This document shows positions 12,388-23,339 of a DNA stretch of 60,000 nucleotides, in pieces; position 1 is the first letter of the stretch, and every line of letters begins with the position of its first letter. The DNA comes from Bolinopsis microptera (lineage: Eukaryota; Ctenophora; Tentaculata; Lobata; Bolinopsidae). The notes beneath the pieces are model-generated. The model saw only the letters and a program-made list of their open reading frames with translations. It did no database searches and was not told the DNA's origin. The stretch is taken from contig NC_087083.1 of the NCBI RefSeq assembly GCF_026151205.1, forward strand, positions 4,506,460 through 4,566,459, written 5' to 3'. The position numbers were made by a program, and so were the translations under genes.

Positions 12388-15231
12388 ATGGAAACATGTC
12401 CTATACAGTATACATGTTTTAGGCCAATCCATTTAAATATGTCAGACAACTACCCACTCCATATATCATTATCCTTGATCAACAAACTCAGAGGTACAAT
12501 CAGTAGCGATGAACCGCAACTAACACTACCACCAAACGACATGAAGAGCCTGAAGAAACACTACATTTCTAAAATAGAGTTCTACAGAAGCCAAAACAAC
12601 AACAAGTGGAAACACTGGCCCAACAAGACCAAAGCTCTCCTCCAAACTTTACTGACACAGACTAAGAAAAGGAGGAATTTCAAAAAGCGACAACACCGGA
12701 ACGACAGGAAAGTTGAACGTGACGCCAAAAGAGCACTGGATACAGGAAGTGTTGTAGTGTTGGTTAACGAAGACATACCTGCTGGGGCACTGGCACTGTT
12801 AGGAAAAGGACTAGGCTATATCCCAACCCCAACTCGGGATAACATCGACTTGAGACTTGACATGAAGCTCGTTACCAACAAAATACTGAACTATTCTAAT
12901 AGAGTACTTTCCGGAGAGACAGGATTACCTAACATAAGTAACCTCCCCGCCAAACTCCGTAGAAAAAACTACTCTACAGCAAAACCAAGCAATGAACAAG
13001 CAGTCAATACAGCAGTGGACACAATGAGACAAGAACTCGACATCAAATTGAAGACTGCCGGAAGCCCACCTAAGCCCACCAACTTATCCTCTTCTGAGAT
13101 AAAAGGACTCAAATGGTTGGAACAGCGCATTAAAGATGGGACAATAGCCATCACTAAGGCAGACAAGGGTGGTGCAACCCTTATTATCGACCCTGACCTC
13201 ATCAAGCAACGGACACTGGAGAAACTGGAAAATCAGGAACTATATGAAAAGTTGGACTGTGACCCTACCCAACAGCTGTATGAGAAACTCTTTAAGCACT
13301 GGGTACAGGGAAAAGAAGAAGGACTGATATTAGCAAGGGATGCGAAAGAAGTGATGGGTGTTTCTGACAACACCAGAGCAGACCAAACTGGACCCACAAA
13401 CCGCCCCAGTACCCTCCCTCACTATCGTCCTGGCCAGCCGTATTTCTACCCTGCTTTTAAAATTCATAAGCTGAAGAAAGAAGAACTCATACCAGGGGCC
13501 AAACCACCAGCAAGACTCATTACCGCCCTCCACGAAGGAGCCAGCAGACGACCGGATGTCTTCCTAGCTGATAAATACCTACGTCAACTAGAAAGGGATT
13601 TTTGCGAAGACCTTCTTATTGATAATAGAGACGCCTTAGTCTGGCTCGACAACATCAACAATACCCTGGACACAGAACTCAAAAGCAACATTAAAGCATT
13701 CACATTTGATTACAAAGCTTTATATGATTCATTGAGTCCCCACCTCACACTCCAAGCTTTGAAGGTGGCCATGGAAGAAAAGAGACCAGAATGGTCCGCC
13801 AAATTTAAGGAGTGGTTGATAAGAAGTGTTGAACTCAGCTATGAGTCGTCTATAGGCAAATTTAACGGAGAGTGGTACAGACAAAAACGAGGAGTACCGA
13901 CAGGAGGCAGTATCTGTGTACAACTTGCTAACATAGCAGTATACCATGTCATGCGTGAGCAAGTCTATTCAGACACGGAACTAATGGAACCTGTAAAATC
14001 GGTCAAGAGATACATAGACGACGGCTGTGGAGTATTCCATGGTACGAAAAGACAGTTTTCAAAATTCATCGCGACTGTCAATACAAGGCTAGCAGAACTT
14101 GGCCTCCACATTGATGAGAACATCATAGAAGATAACAATGTTTATGTGGCGTTCTTAGACATAAAATTTTGTTTCGACACCGCAGGTGATCTTCAGACAG
14201 ACCTCCATGTTAAAGAGACTGATGCTCGCTCTTACCTGTACTTCGGTTCCCACCACCCGAACCATACATTCAGCAGCATAGTCTATAGTGCATGCCTGAG
14301 ACTCCGGCGAATCATCAATGATAACGACAGACTCCGAAAACAAATTGATGAATTAAAAACCTTTTTCTTCCAATCCAACTACCCTAAAACTATGGTAGAT
14401 AACATCAGTGAAAAAGTCAAAGGCTTTGAAAGATGCCTCAAACCACTGGACAACTCAAACAGCAGCGTCCTGGTCCCAAAGTCTCCAGAACCAGCAGTCC
14501 GCGTTATTTCAACATTTGGCAGCGATCAAGAGTTAGTAGAATCGGTAAAAAGATTGGAACCAGAACTCAGCAGAACCAGGAGCTTCTCAGGATTATCTGG
14601 TTCCCATGCAAGTGGAAACACCCCAGGCTCCCCAATATCATCTAGAGCCGGTACATCACGCCCTATCTTTAAATTCGTCAGACGTACTGGAACATCATTT
14701 AGAAGGAAGTTAGTCAAAGCAAAACAGTTTGCGGATGACTTAACCCAACCTCACACAAGACCATGTGGGGGCAGACACTGCGGTACCTGTAACATCATAT
14801 CTCCACATCCATCAATAACAGTCAATGGACAGCGAGCCAAAGCAGTGTCTGGTACATGTGTCAGCTACAATGTTGTATACATCTTCAGTTGCCAACTTTG
14901 TAATATGTGTTATGTAGGAAGAACGGTGCAGCCCCTAAGGGCACGAGTAAACGAACATCGCGCCCATTACTACAAACTCATTTCAGACAATACGTTTGTC
15001 CCTGAAGAAAACGACGACGGATTCAGCTTGGGTAAACACCTTGTAGAAGTTCATAACATGAAACAACGTGACAATTTCAACCAGGCTTATAAAGTGTCAA
15101 TTCTCAGTAATAGTAGCCCAAGAACTCTAGAAGTGGATGAACACCGTTATATTCAGAAACTAAGAACTATACGTCCATTGGGGCTCAATGCCGTGGACCC
15201 GTTTGGGATTCCATTATTGGATTTATCTTAA
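12388..15231 (+). CDS. Penelope-like retroelement protein: reverse transcriptase plus GIY-YIG endonuclease
   Basis: A single intact frame of 947 codons. Residues about 255-268 carry the N-terminal block TKADKGGATLIID. Residue ~439 starts the first catalytic-Asp block FTFDYKALYDSL, residue ~502 starts GVPTGGS, and residues 541-545 are RYIDD, the catalytic aspartates of the palm. Residues ~793-801 are a Cys knuckle (CGGRHCGTC), followed by a GIY-YIG nuclease core: VVYIFSCQLCNMCYVGRT at 829-846, with R and H residues downstream and HLVEVH near 893. The order RT then GIY-YIG is diagnostic of endonuclease-bearing Penelope-like elements, which copy RNA at the site cut by the nuclease. The N-terminal ~120 residues are basic (KKRRNFKKRQHRNDRK). 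The first Met is taken as start; Met at 12439 is an alternative. No stop or frameshift is visible, so this copy may be recent or active. Codon use looks more GC-balanced than its AT-rich flanks. Confidence 0.93.
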   Translation: METCPIQYTCFRPIHLNMSDNYPLHISLSLINKLRGTISSDEPQLTLPPNDMKSLKKHYISKIEFYRSQNNNKWKHWPNKTKALLQTLLTQTKKRRNFKKRQHRNDRKVERDAKRALDTGSVVVLVNEDIPAGALALLGKGLGYIPTPTRDNIDLRLDMKLVTNKILNYSNRVLSGETGLPNISNLPAKLRRKNYSTAKPSNEQAVNTAVDTMRQELDIKLKTAGSPPKPTNLSSSEIKGLKWLEQRIKDGTIAITKADKGGATLIIDPDLIKQRTLEKLENQELYEKLDCDPTQQLYEKLFKHWVQGKEEGLILARDAKEVMGVSDNTRADQTGPTNRPSTLPHYRPGQPYFYPAFKIHKLKKEELIPGAKPPARLITALHEGASRRPDVFLADKYLRQLERDFCEDLLIDNRDALVWLDNINNTLDTELKSNIKAFTFDYKALYDSLSPHLTLQALKVAMEEKRPEWSAKFKEWLIRSVELSYESSIGKFNGEWYRQKRGVPTGGSICVQLANIAVYHVMREQVYSDTELMEPVKSVKRYIDDGCGVFHGTKRQFSKFIATVNTRLAELGLHIDENIIEDNNVYVAFLDIKFCFDTAGDLQTDLHVKETDARSYLYFGSHHPNHTFSSIVYSACLRLRRIINDNDRLRKQIDELKTFFFQSNYPKTMVDNISEKVKGFERCLKPLDNSNSSVLVPKSPEPAVRVISTFGSDQELVESVKRLEPELSRTRSFSGLSGSHASGNTPGSPISSRAGTSRPIFKFVRRTGTSFRRKLVKAKQFADDLTQPHTRPCGGRHCGTCNIISPHPSITVNGQRAKAVSGTCVSYNVVYIFSCQLCNMCYVGRTVQPLRARVNEHRAHYYKLISDNTFVPEENDDGFSLGKHLVEVHNMKQRDNFNQAYKVSILSNSSPRTLEVDEHRYIQKLRTIRPLGLNAVDPFGIPLLDLS

Positions 15232-16118
15232 AGGTTTTCCATTGCATTGGGGCACAAAAGTTATGTTTTTAAAAATATTCATAGGTATCGTTTTTAGTTG
15301 TGTCATTTCATTTCCAATGTTACACTTTGTAGGAACTGATATTAACCGAGTTTCTGATTCAGGATGTTACTGAAGATAGTAATGAAAATGTTTTAACACC
15401 TCAGTACTGTGTTTTACTACAGCTCAACCTGCTCAGTCTGACTATTTGGGAATTTAAACTCTTGATCATTACCCTTGTCCTGCATCAGGGACAGGGTTCA
15501 CAGTTACTCTTGAATAATTTACTTAAGGAATCAAAATTTTAAACCAAATTAATATCAGAACTGAAATCGGGGAATATTTGTTCAGCAGTGAGCAATGAAT
15601 ATAAGCTGCTTAAAATATGCTGCTTTTTAATATTAAACAGCAAATAAAGGTGGATTCTGACGGGGGGGGGGGGGTTAGGTGAGTAATATTTTTTTACTTT
15701 GATTGGTCAATAGTGGATTCTGATTGGTTTATTATTATCACGTGTCAAAACATATACCTCACTTTCCCAACCGAATCCGGACATCTACAGATATATAGAT
15801 CTTATAATAGATCTATAGATATATTATAAGCAGTAACCATATTTGGTTACATATTTCCTTTGTGAAGGAACTATAAAATGTTTTGGGCTTATAAAGCCAC
15901 TTTTATTCACTTTAAGCACAAGGAATAATTTCTGTACCCCAATATATACCGATAGTGCGATCAATAAGGTTCATGAAATATTATTATCCAACTGTGTCGA
16001 TCATATGAATTATTAATGGGTCTGGATCCACGTCCAGTATCTTCTCCTGTAAAATTCCTTCTCATTTAATATGCTGTGTCTTTGATCAATGATCAATAGC
16101 CAGTATCCTAAGATGACA
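15232..16118. other. 3' flank of the Penelope-like element, no gene
   Basis: The sequence is AT-rich. A G-run of 12-13 bases begins near 15662, and short palindromic AT words (atatagatctta / tagatctatagatatat) lie at 15790-15830. No terminal repeat matching the 5' flank of the retroelement was identified by eye, so the 3' end of the element is not placed. Confidence 0.4.
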
Positions 16119-16585
16119 AGTACGTACCGTACCCGCATTAAAGTACGTACGGTACGAGGTTTTTTATTAGTACGTACCGTACAACCACTTAAAGAACGAC
16201 ATTTTTCTGAAAAAATGGTGTCCGTTTTTACCTTATTTTTCTATTGTTGTAAAATTGGCAGGTATATATGCAATTTTCAAACCACGATTTTGGTGCCAAT
16301 GAATACTAAAGTCGAATTAAACAATTTTTAAGACAATAAATTAATTTGATTAACTGCAATAATTATACTCAATAGGAGTACGTAGTCATACTATTCTAAT
16401 GATGGAAATAAGAATGCGGCGACATAATTTTAGGTGCCCGTAGCGCCATTTCAAGTGTTCCTGTTATTATTTTGTCACGAAAGTCGGACTTCCATCGAAA
16501 ACCCATCTATCGTAGGTACTTTATAACCAATTTTATTAGTACGTACGGTACAACTATTTTTTAAAGTACGTACCGTACGAACTTC
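16119..16585. mobile_element. Element bounded by repeated cgtaccgtac boxes
   Basis: Five copies of the box agtacgtacSgtac occur: three at the left end (about 16119, 16144, 16171) and two at the right (about 16538 and 16567), in both orientations. Between them is AT-rich sequence without a gene. The paired-box ends resemble the subterminal repeats of a MITE or a clustered palindromic protein-binding site. Confidence 0.55.
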
Positions 16586-16888
16586 TCAAATCTCATCATA
16601 GCCAGTACCAAGGATATAGTTCACGCGAACTTCATCGCATACTATGACTACTAACTCAAATACAGTTTAACCTAGCGTACATTTAACTTTATACTAAAGA
16701 TTCAAGTTATAATATTCCAAAGATATAGCGAGTGAGATAATCATATTGCATCGACAGACTTGACTTACTATTGTCTTCGATATTTGATCACAAGCAATAA
16801 CGTGAATCTTGGGATCGTGATCTCTCAACAGATTGAAATTAACTAAGTCACTTGAGCCACGTTATAGGTTACCTTATCGGACCTTATC

Positions 16889-16944
16889 TGAACGGACATT
16901 AATTGAGCGCTGGAGGCCCTAGCGTTCATCTTAATGTCCGTTCA
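16889..16944. repeat. Hairpin with 14-bp perfect arms (tgaacggacattaa)
   Basis: The arms at 16889-16902 and 16931-16944 are exact inverted copies around a 28-base loop. Partial copies of gtccgtt follow immediately, and aatgtccgttca recurs at about 19009, beyond the LINE insertion. It may be the end of an older repeat. Confidence 0.7.
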
Positions 16945-16999
16945 AATAATGTCCTTCCGTTTAAGGTCCGTCCAAATTAAAGTCCGTTAAAAATTTTAA

Positions 17000-17054
17000 T
17001 TTCTATATATATTCTAAATATCATATTATGGAACTTCTGCACTTTCTTAATTTA
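17000..17054 (+). repeat. Direct repeat, left copy (LINE flank)
   Basis: The words attctaaatatcatattatg and cttctgcactttcttaattt match the copy at 18452-18504 with one substitution and a 4-base length difference. It is probably a long target-site duplication. Confidence 0.8.
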
Positions 17055-18451
17055 AGAGAGCTGAAGAAGCTAGTACGGTATAGTGGGAAAGAAGCAGCTC
17101 ACTGTTCCAGATGGATCTACTTATTATCAATGAAGAAGGAGTGGGAGTTCAGAAAGGTTGGAGCTTGAGAGTTCACTTAACATCTATACTAGGTACCATA
17201 AACGTTATCTCGTCACCAATTGAGAGCTCTAACGGGTCTCCTCAGGACTCAGGTGACTCTCGGATCAGATGGTGGTTCAAGTAGTGGACTGCTGGGGCGC
17301 CTGACAGGAAACTGTATTGCGATTAAAGCCCCGAAACGGTTTCAAGGTTTGTAACTGATGATTCTGATCCATGCTCCTGTGAGTTTGCTGCTGTATGTCA
17401 ACTCGCTAAACTGAGACATCTACGCATCTTGGTGAATATGCATACTAAACCCAGGTGTGGCATGTGTCAGTGAATACGGGCAAGCGGATGCAATAGCGAA
17501 GGTGGTGTGGTAATGCCTAAAAGATACAGTCCTAGGATGTTCTCAGCTCGCTGACTGTAAGGGAGAAGGTATATATCCGTATTTTGCTGCTACTGATGTA
17601 GTCCTTGATCTGGCAATCAAGGCATCTCTGTTTTTCGTTTAACTATGTACCGATGGGCTTGTGGAACCCGTAGGGGGACATACATAAGTTGGAATGGTTT
17701 TGTGCACCACGAGGAGTGAGGGAAGGAGGGTTCAAGAGAGAGATAGAGATTAGAGAGTTGTTAGGGTGGTTAGGATCAGTAGGTGGAGTGTTTGGTTGGA
17801 GCCTTCTGTTCTGCTGTATAGCATTTTTGTCACTCCGCAGTTTATTTACTGCGTCTCAACTCTATCTACTGATCGCAACATCAAGACTCCAACTAAAATC
17901 AGGATATACAAAGCGGCTGTCCTCACTATAAGTATACTGCTTTATGGAAGTGAGGTATGGAATACCACACAGACGCAGATGAAAAGATTTGAGGTGTTCC
18001 ATCATAGATGTCTGAGAAGAATCCTGAAAATCAAATGGTTTTATCATGTATCTAATGCTGACGTACTTAAGCGGGCTAACATCGCCCCTATTGATACTTT
18101 CGTACGAGCAGCTAGGCTCCGATGGTTTGGCCATGTGGTGAGGATGCCAGAAGAAAGAATACCCAACTATCTTCTGCACTGGATTCCAAAGCATGGTAAA
18201 AGGTCAAGAGGTAGACCTCGGAAAAAATGGTTGTCATGTGTCCGGGAGGATGCAGCAATCGTCACAGGTGTCAATAACATCACGATAGAAGATGCAGAAC
18301 AACAAGCATTAGACAGGGTTCACTGGAGAGGTCTAATACATCGGAGAAAGGAGTTACTATGTGGAGCAGGCCGCTCCAACGACTAGGAGGAGACCTTTTC
18401 AAGTACAAGTACAACTCTATCATTGGATCAATGAAAAACAAGTTATTATAA
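17055..18451 (+). mobile_element. 5'-truncated non-LTR retrotransposon (LINE) insertion
   Basis: About 1.4 kb lies between two ~53-base near-identical direct copies (17000-17054 and 18452-18504). It includes an open frame for the C-terminal part of a LINE reverse transcriptase. The flanking copies look like a long target-site duplication. No long poly-A tail is visible; the 3' end is AT-rich (acaagttattataaa). Confidence 0.65.
17766..18386 (+). pseudogene. C-terminal fragment of a LINE reverse transcriptase (ORF2)
   Basis: The 206-codon frame carries hallmarks of the region after the RT palm in many animal LINEs: TKIRIYKAAV, LLYGSEVW, RRILKIKW, RLRWFGHVVRMPEERIP and RGRPRKKW. The polymerase YADD core and the endonuclease are missing, so the copy is 5'-truncated and not autonomous. 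The Met used as start is arbitrary; homology probably begins around residue 25-35. It differs from the LINE in the 25-42 kb array, so at least two LINE families are present. Confidence 0.8.
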
Positions 18452-18504
18452 AATTTCTATATTCTAAATATCATATTATGGCACTTCTGCACTTTCTTAA
18501 TTTA
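18452..18504 (+). repeat. Direct repeat, right copy (LINE flank)
   Basis: Partner of 17000-17054. The single mismatch is gcactt in place of gaactt, and one tata pair is lost. Confidence 0.8.
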
Positions 18505-19786
18505 CGGTTCCTCTTTCATTTCTTCGGAGTTACTATTGATATTTACCTCCACATCGTCTAGATCTCTTACAACTGGTTATTTATCCAACTCGTAGTTGTA
18601 CCGGTTAATGACCAATATCAACTGCTCTACCAGAGATACTAGAATGCCTGAAGTACAACTTGAGCTTTATCTCTAGCCCCCCCCCCCCCCCCCCCCCCAC
18701 TTGGCAAAGGCTACAGCTTCGGTGGTTCATGTCAACGACGATACTTATAGTTATAGTTCTACTTCTATACTGCGGACCAAACTTCTTGATGATATAGAAT
18801 TCGAAAACCCGGATATCTTCCGATCAGGGATATGGCCAACGTACCTTCATACCTCATCTGCACAGCATTTAACATTATTAATGCTTAACGACTGCTTTTC
18901 TTACTTGCTGTATGAAAAATTGATTTACAAATTATCTGTTAAATTGAAAACAAAGATGAAGAAATTCGGATTTTTATGGTTTCGAACTCCTTCGAGCGTT
19001 CATTTTAATGTCCGTTCATAACTAGATCCATCTCACATTGCATATGATATGAGAACTTGCGGCAATATAACCTGTATACTAACCTGTATACGAATACAGG
19101 TAATATAGGTATAGTTCTCATTACCAAGGATCATCGGCTTCATACAAGCGACAAAACGATTTACCAAATGTGGAGAGGACAAGGCTTAACCTTGCTTTCT
19201 TCGCAGATTAACTTTACCGGGGTAAGCACAGGGCTTCAATGCTCTATCTTATAGTGGTTTTGATCTATTCCTTAGTAGTAAAGACCACTGCCCCCTACGA
19301 AGAAGAAGAATATAGGTATTTTTTCCCAAATTGTTCGGCCTGTAACTGTTTTACAGCTGTAAGATTTTTACAGGCGGAAAAATTTGGGGGAAAAAAACGT
19401 TTTTGATCTTTTGAAGTAAAAAACGATTTTAACGTCCATTACAACTATATTGTGAACTATAAGGATTAAATCAAATTTACCTATTAATGAGTTCATGAAC
19501 GGATTTAATATATATATATATATGGTATAATGCTGCGTTGTTTTTGATACAACGCGTTAGATTGAACAATGAACGTGAATTTGAATTTTGAAGTGGAAAC
19601 TGGAAGTTTATTGAAAAATGTCACGCGGAGCTATTAAATGCCGCTTGAGTTAATAAGTTGATAGAATTTTTGTTGGTAAACGGTTCTTGCATTTTCACTT
19701 TATAATACTTATTTATTAATCAACACAAGCTAAGCTTACCAAACAATTTTAGTTTTAAAGTAATCCCACGCGATTTTAGTGACTTT
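18505..19786. other. Intergenic, low-complexity tracts only
   Basis: The stretch includes a run of 22 cytosines at 18677-18698 and the aatgtccgttca word at about 19009 shared with 16931. A 106-codon frame (18701-19021) runs across it but shows no recognisable domain or splice structure and is not called. Confidence 0.4.
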
Positions 19787-20540
19787 CTATCAGAATTGCT
19801 TGCAACATATTCAGAGAATATAAATATGGGTCAAACTTGAAATTTTCGTAAAATTTTCGTAAAATTTCATTGATTACAGAGGGTGTGACACACCACTTCC
19901 TATTTTTTCTTTTGTCGCCATAAAGTGAGAACGTTTTGAGTTATATATAGGAACTTCAAAATTTCCAGACACATGTGGTTTGATAATTGAAGTGCTGTCC
20001 CAAAATTTCAAGTTGGTTGTTTACAACTAAACCGAGTTATGATTATTTTAAGATTTGGCGGATACATGATCTCGGCACTTAATTTGTGATTTCTTCACTT
20101 GCAATCAATGGTCTGATTGGTTAAAACCTGCTCATAGGACAGCAACAGAAGCGCTATAACGTGAATTTCTTTGATTCCAAGGAAAGTCACAATCAGTATT
20201 CTCTTAAAGTTATCAGATCGTCATCACCCAACATGCTCGGTATACCGCCTAATGAGGCTCATTATTGCCTGCTACTGAATAGCTCCCGATGAGATCACTG
20301 ATCGGGTGACGAAATCACTGATTAAGTGCCGAGATCACGTATCCGAAAGACCTTAAAAGAGTCATAGCTCGGCTTCGTTGTAAACAACCAACTTTAAATT
20401 ATGGGAAAGCACTTCAATTATCAAAACACATGTGTCTGGAAATTTTTGAGTTCCTGACTCAAAACGTGACAAAAGAGAAAAAAGGGAATGGTTTGCCGCA
20501 CCCTCTGTAATTGATGGAATTTTTAAGCAATTCTGATGCC
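19787..20540. mobile_element. 0.75-kb imperfect foldback element
   Basis: The left arm (about 19787-20085) and right arm (about 20310-20540) are diverged inverted copies. Matching words include tatcagaattgctt / aagcaattctgatg, gattacagagggtg / caccctctgtaatt, cagacacatgtg / cacatgtgtctg, ggttgtttacaac / gttgtaaacaacc and gatctcggcactta / taagtgccgagatc. There is no coding capacity. It is followed at 20569 by gggtagttacttttgggccaccctgta, related to gggtactgacttttggcccaccctgta at 5669. Confidence 0.75.
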
Positions 20541-20755
20541 AATTACATGAGTTATTTAAGGGTTGCGTGTGGGTAGTTACTTTTGGGCCACCCTGTATAA
20601 AGCATGACTGTATATATATGCGAATCGAACAAAACTAGCTAAATAATCGAAAAATCAAATAAATGGAATGGAAGGCATCATCACTGGTCATGACGCTTGT
20701 AGTTGTAAGAACTAAATCGGATTTCAATGTCGAATATCTGATCATGTAATTCTGT

Positions 20756-20965
20756 TTGACTATATGTATATTATACGTATATGTATATCATACGTATATG
20801 TATATCATACGTATATGTATATCATACATATATGTATATAATACGAATATGTATATCATACATATATGTATATCATACGTATATGTATATCATACGTATA
20901 TGTATATCATACGTATATGTATATCATACGTATATGTATATCATACGTATATGTATATCATACAA
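20756..20965. repeat. 17-bp minisatellite (gtatatgtatatcatac)
   Basis: About 12 near-identical copies. Because 17 is not a multiple of three, all forward frames stay open with the same 17-residue period, which produces two false frames of 67-79 codons. Confidence 0.95.
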
Positions 20966-21479
20966 AATCTTACAGTTTTTATAAATATAATGTAGTACGC
21001 GCTGTGCACCGCAGCCACGTTTTATTAATTTCAACAATATAGTAGCGCAGAGTTTGCCAAAGACAAACATTTTTGAGCATTATGCTCGTGAAAAACGCCT
21101 AGAAGCAATTTGGCGATAGAGAAATTTGTGAACTATGTTTACAAGCTAACAGTAGTTGATATCGAAGAATGCGCAAGGAGTGAGAACCTGGATAACAACA
21201 ATTAACATTTCATAAAACATGTTTTAAGGAATAAATTCTAGCAATGAGAAATGTAAATTTGGACTTCTGCAAGGGGTGACTATTGTGCAAATAGAATGTG
21301 CAGACAGTCTACTGCAGATGGTCTAACTGCACTGTAGATAACTTAGTTGCAGATTGTAAAACTACAGTTATCCGATCAGAAATATCTTTAAAACTGTACA
21401 AAATTTATAATTTTCTGGGCAAAGGGGCCAAATGAGGCAAAAAAGTTGGCCCCTTTTTGCCCATTGCCGAGATTTCATT

Positions 21480-21508
21480 GGGGGGGCGGTCGCCCCCCCC
21501 CCCCCCCC
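21480..21508. repeat. G-run / C-run hairpin
   Basis: A run of seven G's, cggtcg, then 16 C's. The stretch can form a G:C stem and is likely to be error-prone in sequencing. Confidence 0.8.
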
Positions 21509-21635
21509 TTCCTACACCCTTGACTGAGACTATAATTAAGCACTCTATGCTAATTTATATCACACCAGTTGTTACCGAGTTAGAAGGTCGTAAGGGAGAC
21601 ACAACGGTACTGGCGCATGAATTGTAGACTCAGGG

Positions 21636-21728
21636 CGAGCGAGCAATTCTGAGTATCCAAGTATCTGTATACTATAACTGAGTCAGAGTATTCTGAGTAT
21701 CCAAGTATCTGTATACTATAACTGAGTA
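21636..21728. repeat. Tandem duplication, ~45 bp x 2
   Basis: The block attctgagtatccaagtatc ... ctgtatactataactgag occurs twice in a row. The minus-strand 114-codon frame covering it has no recognisable features and is not called. Confidence 0.85.
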
Positions 21729-22900
21729 TGTTATTCATCATCATGATTGTATTGAGAGTGATTTTTTTAACGGTGCCGTGACATAGTGACAGGTACTCTA
21801 ACGTGATATAGTAACGATTTTTACTCAACTTGCAAACCATATTATTTCTTACAAGTAACAGCGATAAAAAAATCAGCTCCAAGCATTGGCCAATATTCAA
21901 CATCCACAACTGTTGCCTCTGCATGCAGTCTCACGAACGAACAAAAAAATAATAATTTCATTCAAATTTCAGATGGGAAAGAGTAAAAACTAAACGCTCT
22001 AGCATAGCTGGCTTTATATAAAAACTTGTGGACCAATTTCTTTCTGATTCCAATAATGGATTAGATTGTGGAAATCTAATCTTGCGTTGTATCAGTAAAC
22101 GTATGAGTTACACTTACAAAGAAAGAAAGAATCGCGTTATAAAATAAAAACAGAGCGTTATATTATTATTAACAGAGTTATATAGGAGTTATAGGAAACG
22201 ATGTAACAGAGTCGATATATTTTAATGTTGCCATGGTCCGGTAGTTTTATTGCGTCCTAATATACCAGGCAGAAAGGGAGCGTTCCAATGCTTTCATTTA
22301 TAAATACAATCTAATTGATTTCACCCAGTAACACTTATTTATAATAGTTGCATCAATTAAAACAGAATTTTAAGGGACTATACTATTGATCCCAGAATAT
22401 TGGTAAGCCGCACCCTCCCACCACAGCTTCCAACATATTAACCACTAAGAAACTTTATTAGCAGCAGAACCAACTGAAAAATTAAACAGTTATTAAGGCG
22501 AGACAAAATTAAACTAAAAATTAATCCAAATTCCGAGAATTCTGAGGTACATATTATGGTCTAATGTGCTATACTGGCCTTAGGGTGTGCACCAAGACTA
22601 TCTAATAATTATCCCAAACCTTTCTATAAAATGGAATTTATACTGAATTTAAAATTTGGTGGTAGACTGAAAGTGAAACAAAATTGTTCAATAACTGAAA
22701 GCAAAATAATTCAAAATCTCAAAGTATTGACTATTGTTCCAATGTTGCTGGAAATTACAATTAATCAAGGGGCAACCTGGCTACGTTACAGAATACACAG
22801 CAGAACACAGAACAAGCTGGACCACTTGGCAATATCAGTTTTACTTTTTTAATTTCAGGTAGTAATGGATCAACTGCAAACAGCCTGTTATAGTGTACTG

Positions 22901-22945
22901 TTACTACTTTAACGACTGCATATTAATCGGTCGTTAAAGTAGTAA
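22901..22945. repeat. Perfect 16-bp-arm hairpin
   Basis: The sequence ttactactttaacgac at 22901-22916 and its exact complement at 22930-22945 flank a 13-base loop. No gene is adjacent, so a terminator role is not supported; a MITE end or recombination remnant is possible. Confidence 0.75.
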
Positions 22946-23339
22946 GCTACTCGCGCGATGTCGTCCTTATAAATGAATATAGCTATATAGGGCAAGGCTG
23001 GGTTACTGGCAAGCACTCTAATTCTGATCAACACATTTTCATAAATTTGAGTGCTGAATATGATCTGAATTGTTAAAGCTGTTTTAAAGTATTAGGTCAC
23101 AAAATTGGGAGTTTTGCGAACCTCGCTTTGATCTGTGTCCACTGTCCAGTGTCCAAGCTGATTTATTTCAAACCAAGTACTTCTTACTAGTTAAAGATTT
23201 CCTAAGTGTCCTAGTAGTACTAGTAGTAATAACACGAAATGCGGCCGCTTTTCTTTTGTGGATGGCCGCTCAATTTCCCGATCCGTGATGGCGTAATTTT
23301 TCATATTCCATACAACCTGGGGACCCCAGGCTTTACTGT

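Noticed and set aside
12300-12400. ctgatgctagaaa, reminiscent of a hammerhead ribozyme core known from some Penelope-like elements
   Set aside because: The core needs ctgangA followed by a stem II and then GAAA; here the base after ctgatg is c and no stem II fits. No convincing hammerhead was found by eye.
20756-20995. Tyr/Ile-rich plus-strand frames
   Set aside because: Translation of the 17-bp minisatellite.
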